Source: CAZJLP01 sp964546955
GTDB lineage: Bacteria; Verrucomicrobiota; Verrucomicrobiia; Opitutales; Opitutaceae
Direction: 5' to 3'
Assembly (NCBI GenBank): GCA_964546955.1
Contig: CAZJLP010000006.1
Span: 1-64,000, forward strand
Length of the DNA: 64,000 nucleotides
The notes under the pieces are model-generated. The model ran no database searches and had not been told where the DNA came from. It saw only the letters and a program-made list of their open reading frames with translations. The position numbers were made by a program, and so were the translations under genes. Positions 60,063 through 64,000 of the stretch are shown here, in pieces. Within the stretch, counting starts at the first letter, position 1, and each line of letters starts with the position of its first letter.

Positions 60063-61592
60063 ATGCTTCCGCCCTTTTTCCGACGTCTACTCATCGCGCT
60101 CGTCATCCTCGCGATCGGAATCGGCGCTCTGCTGCTCGCCCGGTCCTGCGCCGCCAAGCGGAAAGGCACGGACACCACGTCGCCCCAATCGGCGACCCCG
60201 ACTCCCAGTTCCGCTGCGGCCACCAATCCAGCGACGTCCGCCGCGGCGGACGCCGCTGCCGACCCGGTCGCCGCCGAGTTCCGCCAACCACTCGACCGCG
60301 CCAGGGCCCTGCCGAATCCGGCTGCGCGTTCCCAAGTTTTCGGGCGGCTCTTTCGACAATGGCTCGCCCGCGATACGGAGGCCGCGCTGTCCTACCTGCG
60401 CGGTCTGCCGCCGGGAAACGAACACACCCTGGGCCTTCGACTTCTTCTCGAAGCGATGGCCGCGCGCGATCCCAGTCGCGCTCTTGCCCTCGCGAGCGAA
60501 CTCGCAACGACGGACGAACAGCGCCAAATCTATAATGCCCTCTTCGCGCGCTGGGCAGGCGAAAGCGCGCATGTGGCTGTGCAGCGATTGAACCAAGTGC
60601 CCGCGGCCGCAAAAGAAAACGCAGTTCGTGCACTTGCGGAAACCTGGGCTCGAACGGACCGCGGCGCCGCGTTGACTTGGGCGTCTTCGCTACCGCCCCA
60701 TTCACCCGAACGGGCTTTTGCGTTGGAGTCGGTGCTTTTCACGGTAGCCGACGACGATCCCCTTCGTGCGATCGAACTCGCTCAATCGTCGCTAACGGGG
60801 CCGGCCCTCGATCGGATACTTTCCACCTCCCTGGAAAAACTGCTCGTACAGGATTTCGCGGCCGCGAAGGCGGTCGTGCCCCTCCTCCCCTCCGGTGAGG
60901 TACAATCGGCGGCGGCACTTCAAGTCGCGCAGGCGCTGGCTGACCGGAACGCGCTCGACGCGCTGGCCTGGACTCAAACGCTGGCTTCGCCGAAAATCCA
61001 ACAGCTCGCCCTGCACAGTGTCCTCGACGTCTGGGCAAACCGGGATCCGCTGGCCGCTTCACAGTACGTTTCGCAGATGCCGCCCGGACTCGCGCAGCAA
61101 AACGCCGCCGAACGCGTCGCTCGCATTATTGGCGGAGCAAACCCAAAAACCGCCATTGCATGGGCCGATACGGTGCCCGCGGGTGAGACCCAGGGAGCAG
61201 CACTGACGACTATCGCCTCGGCGTGGGCTCAAACGGACCCGGCGTCGGCCTCAGCGTGGGCTGCCCACTTGAATGAGCCTTCCGCGCGCAGCACTGCCCT
61301 TCACAGTGCGCTTTCGTATTGGGCAATCCGGGACAAAACGGCCACGCGGGTTTTTGTCGGCTCACTGGAGGGCGAGACCCAAACGAGGGCTGCCGCCTTT
61401 GTCGCACCTCTCCTCGCCCAATCCGCCCCCGCGGCGACGTTGAGCTGGGCGCAGTCGCTTCCCGCTCCAGCCCGAGCCGCCGCCATCGAGGCCGCTTATG
61501 CGCGCTGGCACGGCAACGATCGTGCAGCCGCCGAGACCTGGCTGGCCACGGCGAACCTGCCACCGGAAGTGAAGCAGCGGCTTGTCAGGTAG
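60063..61592 (+). CDS. Membrane-anchored helical-repeat protein
   Basis: The protein has 509 residues. One N-terminal membrane helix (LLIALVILAIGIGALLLARSC) is followed by a Thr/Ala/Pro-rich linker to about residue 75. The rest is a series of about 30-residue helical repeats with recurring WAxxDPxxAxxWAxxLP phrases (ALTWASSLPPHSPERAFAL, ALAWTQTLASPKIQQLAL, AIAWADTVPAGETQGAAL, ASAWAAHLNEPSARSTAL). It looks like an alpha-solenoid exposed outside the cytoplasm, suited to protein binding. No family name is assigned. Confidence 0.75.
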   Translation: MLPPFFRRLLIALVILAIGIGALLLARSCAAKRKGTDTTSPQSATPTPSSAAATNPATSAAADAAADPVAAEFRQPLDRARALPNPAARSQVFGRLFRQWLARDTEAALSYLRGLPPGNEHTLGLRLLLEAMAARDPSRALALASELATTDEQRQIYNALFARWAGESAHVAVQRLNQVPAAAKENAVRALAETWARTDRGAALTWASSLPPHSPERAFALESVLFTVADDDPLRAIELAQSSLTGPALDRILSTSLEKLLVQDFAAAKAVVPLLPSGEVQSAAALQVAQALADRNALDALAWTQTLASPKIQQLALHSVLDVWANRDPLAASQYVSQMPPGLAQQNAAERVARIIGGANPKTAIAWADTVPAGETQGAALTTIASAWAQTDPASASAWAAHLNEPSARSTALHSALSYWAIRDKTATRVFVGSLEGETQTRAAAFVAPLLAQSAPAATLSWAQSLPAPARAAAIEAAYARWHGNDRAAAETWLATANLPPEVKQRLVR

Positions 61593-61776
61593 AACCGTCC
61601 CGGTGAGCCGTGGTTGCTCTCGATCCAGTCGCTGCTCTTTGCCGTTTCTGCGCAATTGGCGTCACCGCGTCGTCAGCGCTTCCCACACGACGGCTCGCCC
61701 TGACCTCACACAAAAGGCGAGATCACCCGGCAGCCCGAATCCGTGCGATTTCAGCTCTCAGCTCATTGCATTTTCA

Positions 61777-62799
61777 TCAGCGCGCGGCATTGGTCGCGAA
61801 CTCGCGGTACAATTCGGCAAGCTTCGCTTTCTCCGCGTCACCTTCGTGGAAGACAAAGCGGTACTTGAGAGTCAGTCGATCGCCGGCCTCGACGATGAAA
61901 TCGCCCATGTTCGGCGTATCCTCACGTTTTTCGAAGTCATGCTGGCCGAAAGGATTCGCGGCAAAGAGGCCGTAGTCGCGCGCCATCCACCACGTCGGGT
62001 GACGCAAGTTTTGCGGATGATCGAAAATTGCGACGCCATAAATCTTGCCGGCCCTCTCGGCCGAATAGTCGCACCAATCAGCCCGCGTGCCCCAAGCCGC
62101 GGCGTCTCGCGCGCCCGCGCTCGTCACGATACGCGCGCTTCCGCCCGTATCTTTTTTCTGGTATTTGTGGGGTGGCGTCAGCCATTGCGCCAGACGGATC
62201 GCCATGGTGCCGTCCTTGTTGTCACCCAGCAGAAGCGCCTGGCCCGCCAGAGGCTGCAGCGTCACTTCGAAGTCAATTGTCCGTCCTCCACCGGGCAAGG
62301 CGGCAATCCGGATGTCGGTCTGATCGGTGCACACGAGCTTGCCATCGGGCGCGACCCACTGATTTCGCACGCGGATCATCCCGACGTCTCCGCTCGTTGT
62401 CTCGATCAGCCCATCGTGAAGGACGCTGCCTTTTTCTTTCGGGGACCTCGCATTGTCACCGGTGCCTTCGTTCCAAAAATCCACTCGATTCACCTCCGCG
62501 TGCGCAAACCACAAACCGCGGTGCCAGGGATGATCTCGATCCTCCCCCGGGGTGTCTTTCATCGGGAAATCGCGCACGAGCTGCGTCCCATCCTCCATCA
62601 GTACCGGGTAGAAGTAAGGCCGTTTTGCTCCGGTAAAAACGTATTCGGTGAAGAGCTTTTCGTGCACATGCACCTGCACGCGATCCGGAAGCCGAGTGAG
62701 CCGGACCGCATCGGCTGGGTCCGGCGCCCGGGCCTCCACCGTGAGCCCGCAGAGAAACGACGCCGCGACACACACCGACGCGAGGAGAATACGCATCAT
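61777..62799 (-). CDS. PmoA-like (DUF6807) secreted protein
   Basis: The ATG at 62797-62799 gives 340 residues with a signal peptide (MRILLASVCVAASFLCGLT). The family phrases are clear: YFYPVLMEDGTQLVRDFPM, GEDRDHPWHRGLWFAHAEVNRVDFW, GGGRTIDFEVTLQPLAG, and IFDHPQNLRHPTWWMARDYGLFAANPFG. These proteins are common in Verrucomicrobia and Planctomycetes beside sugar-degradation genes. The name refers to a weak methane monooxygenase resemblance and does not imply methane use. Activity unknown. Confidence 0.85.
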   Translation of the reverse strand: MMRILLASVCVAASFLCGLTVEARAPDPADAVRLTRLPDRVQVHVHEKLFTEYVFTGAKRPYFYPVLMEDGTQLVRDFPMKDTPGEDRDHPWHRGLWFAHAEVNRVDFWNEGTGDNARSPKEKGSVLHDGLIETTSGDVGMIRVRNQWVAPDGKLVCTDQTDIRIAALPGGGRTIDFEVTLQPLAGQALLLGDNKDGTMAIRLAQWLTPPHKYQKKDTGGSARIVTSAGARDAAAWGTRADWCDYSAERAGKIYGVAIFDHPQNLRHPTWWMARDYGLFAANPFGQHDFEKREDTPNMGDFIVEAGDRLTLKYRFVFHEGDAEKAKLAELYREFATNAAR

Positions 62800-62905
62800 T
62801 GGATCAGGCACCGGTGAGGTTACCCCTACAATGGTATTATGGTAACAGCGGCTCCTCTTTTGGGGCTACACCTCGGAGGCGAGCAGCAGCGGGAGCGGGC
62901 ACGCA

Positions 62906-63448
62906 CTACCTCCTGTTTTCGCGCATCAAATCCTCATACGACATGGCAAAGGCCCGCTTGACCGTCTCGAGGCGGAATTCATCCGCGAGGCGCCGCAATC
63001 CGTCGGCGGCTTCGTGGGTAAACCCCGCCGTTTGCCGGGTCTTGTCGAAGTGACCGAGCGATTTCACTCCATACGTTAGTAGCATCGCCGCAGTGCCAAT
63101 ATCCTTCAGGGCTTCTCGTCGTACAGTGTCGATCCGGACACGCTGGGGCTCGTCCTCCATTGCGTTGCGCGCCTCGCACAGCAGCGTCTGATACCGGAGA
63201 TGAAGCGCGATCACGGAGATATCGCGCGATATGCCCTTGATGAGTCCGTCGATGGGTGCTCCGGGTTTCTGATCGTCGATAAATTCGACCTTGCGCTGCA
63301 AATCGTCAAAACGCTTGCGTAGCGCGACAAGCCGGTCGAGGTCATTCGACGCTTCATCGGCCCGGACCGCGTCGGCCGAGATGCCCAGCAAACCAGAAAC
63401 AACAAAGAAGGCGAAAAGGCATGCGCGCAGACGAACGGGGTGAAACAT
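62906..63448 (-). CDS. Secreted helical protein of unknown function
   Basis: The ATG at 63446-63448 gives 180 residues and is preferred over a GTG four codons earlier. A signal peptide (CLFAFFVVSGLLGISADAVRA) is followed by an all-helical mature protein: ASNDLDRLVALRKRFDDLQRKV, SVIALHLRYQTLLCEARNAM, LKDIGTAAMLLTYGVKSLG and LRRLADEFRLETVKRAFAM. No family is recognised. Monocistronic. Confidence 0.68.
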   Translation of the reverse strand: MFHPVRLRACLFAFFVVSGLLGISADAVRADEASNDLDRLVALRKRFDDLQRKVEFIDDQKPGAPIDGLIKGISRDISVIALHLRYQTLLCEARNAMEDEPQRVRIDTVRREALKDIGTAAMLLTYGVKSLGHFDKTRQTAGFTHEAADGLRRLADEFRLETVKRAFAMSYEDLMRENRR

Positions 63449-63576
63449 GGGGAAGTACACTCAAAGCGACCCGTGAAGGCCACAGAATAACTTACGCCGC
63501 CTCACGGCTCCGCCCCGGCGAGCCGCGGGCACATTAGGGCTTTCCCCTTCTTCCCCGCATCGCCAGAACTATCCTC

Positions 63577-64000
63577 ATGGCCCTTATCCTCCGTTTGTTC
63601 GCCGCCGCAGTTCTCACTACCGGCGCGCTGTTCGCCGACGTTCCGGCGACCGCCACAGTCGCCCTTTTTAATGGACGCGATTTCTCGGGACTTCACGTGT
63701 TCGTCGAGAATAGCACCGTGGCCATTTCCGAAGCCTGGAAAATCGAAGAGGGTCTCCTTCGGGCGACCGGCGTCGGCCGGGGCTACGTTCGGACCGTTCT
63801 TCCCTACGCCGACTACAAACTTTCGGTCGACTGGCGGTGGCCGAAGGGGAAAGGCAACAGCGGCATTCTCATTCACATCGTGAACGACGATCGGGTCTGG
63901 CCGAAATCGATCGAGTGCCAGCTTCTCTCCGAACGCGCGGGCGACTTCGCCTTTTTCTCCGACGCACGCGCAAAGGAAGAACTCGTCAGCCGCAACCCCA
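63577..64000 (+). CDS. DUF1080 (3-keto-disaccharide hydrolase-like) secreted protein, C-terminus beyond window
   Basis: The frame is open from ATG at 63577 to the right edge, 141 codons so far. A signal peptide (LILRLFAAAVLTTGALFAD) is followed by the DUF1080 start: VALFNGRDFSGLHVFV, EGLLRATG, YADYKLSVDWRWPKGKGNSGILIHI and WPKSIECQLL. The domain is a jelly-roll found in many secreted proteins of Planctomycetes and Verrucomicrobia; some members hydrolyse 3-keto-disaccharides. The catalytic part is outside the window. Confidence 0.88.
   Translation, partial: MALILRLFAAAVLTTGALFADVPATATVALFNGRDFSGLHVFVENSTVAISEAWKIEEGLLRATGVGRGYVRTVLPYADYKLSVDWRWPKGKGNSGILIHIVNDDRVWPKSIECQLLSERAGDFAFFSDARAKEELVSRNP

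Noticed and set aside
61777..62799. Methane oxidation gene (PmoA)
   Set aside because: The family label is historical; the sequence has a signal peptide and none of the membrane topology of methane monooxygenase subunits.
61582..62817. 411-codon plus-strand frame
   Set aside because: It is opposite the PmoA-like gene, whose motifs are strong.

Overview
The window is 64 kb of GC-rich bacterial chromosome. It contains no rRNA, tRNA, CRISPR array, insertion sequence or phage gene that I could recognise. The gene content points to Verrucomicrobiota, most likely an Opitutaceae-like member. The evidence is a DUF1592-type cytochrome / DUF1552 pair, DUF1080 and PmoA (DUF6807) proteins, many secreted proteins built from Ig-like, malectin-like, F5/8-like and RCC1 modules, and ordinary lysS, lipB-lipA, rpoZ and rlmF genes of a free-living heterotroph. 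The taxonomic call is inference from gene families. A run of 10 Ns at 39240-39249 and two single-base frameshifts in homopolymers show that this is a draft assembly.

Layout. 1-9 kb: a secreted glucose-dehydrogenase-like / cytochrome c / Ig fusion (runs off the left edge), a conserved 737-aa protein of unknown role, small PDZ and zinc-ribbon proteins, a GFA-family protein and a NamZ-type muramidase lipoprotein. 9-19.5 kb: a GH2 exo-glucosaminidase with duplicated carbohydrate-binding modules, a malectin-like/lectin protein, an AI-2E-type permease fused to cytosolic Rossmann-like and GAF domains, and a frameshifted carbohydrate-binding protein. 19.5-25 kb: two tandem paralogous small proteins of unknown family beside a CBS-pair protein, a structured non-coding stretch, DUF2062 and GT-C-like membrane proteins. 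25-38 kb: the DUF1592/DUF1552 pair, lysS, small membrane proteins, lipB-lipA, an aldo/keto reductase and a frameshifted lipoprotein. 38-45.4 kb: one 2457-residue secreted protein with 28 RCC1 repeats in two blocks of 14, six NHL repeats, a polyproline stretch and a C-terminal sorting-like tail. 45.5-64 kb: DUF72, two esterases, a large sensor histidine kinase, rlmF, a MORN protein, an SPW-type membrane protein, rpoZ, a YVTN beta-propeller, a macro-domain protein, a secreted DRGH nuclease fused to adhesive domains, a helical-repeat membrane protein, a PmoA-like protein and the start of a DUF1080 protein.

How it works together: most genes are monocistronic or in short pairs. The common theme is extracellular degradation and binding of aminosugar polymers, peptidoglycan, esterified polysaccharides and DNA, together with periplasmic c-type cytochromes.

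The least expected structure is non-coding. Several intergenic gaps hold palindromic elements whose arms are tandem 7-base words. The word differs between elements (CAGARRY, GATTTGA, GGAGTTT, GTAGCGR), but the period of seven and the facing-arm design are shared. They sit at gene ends, supply a stop codon in one case, and form the leader of lipB and of the macro-domain gene.
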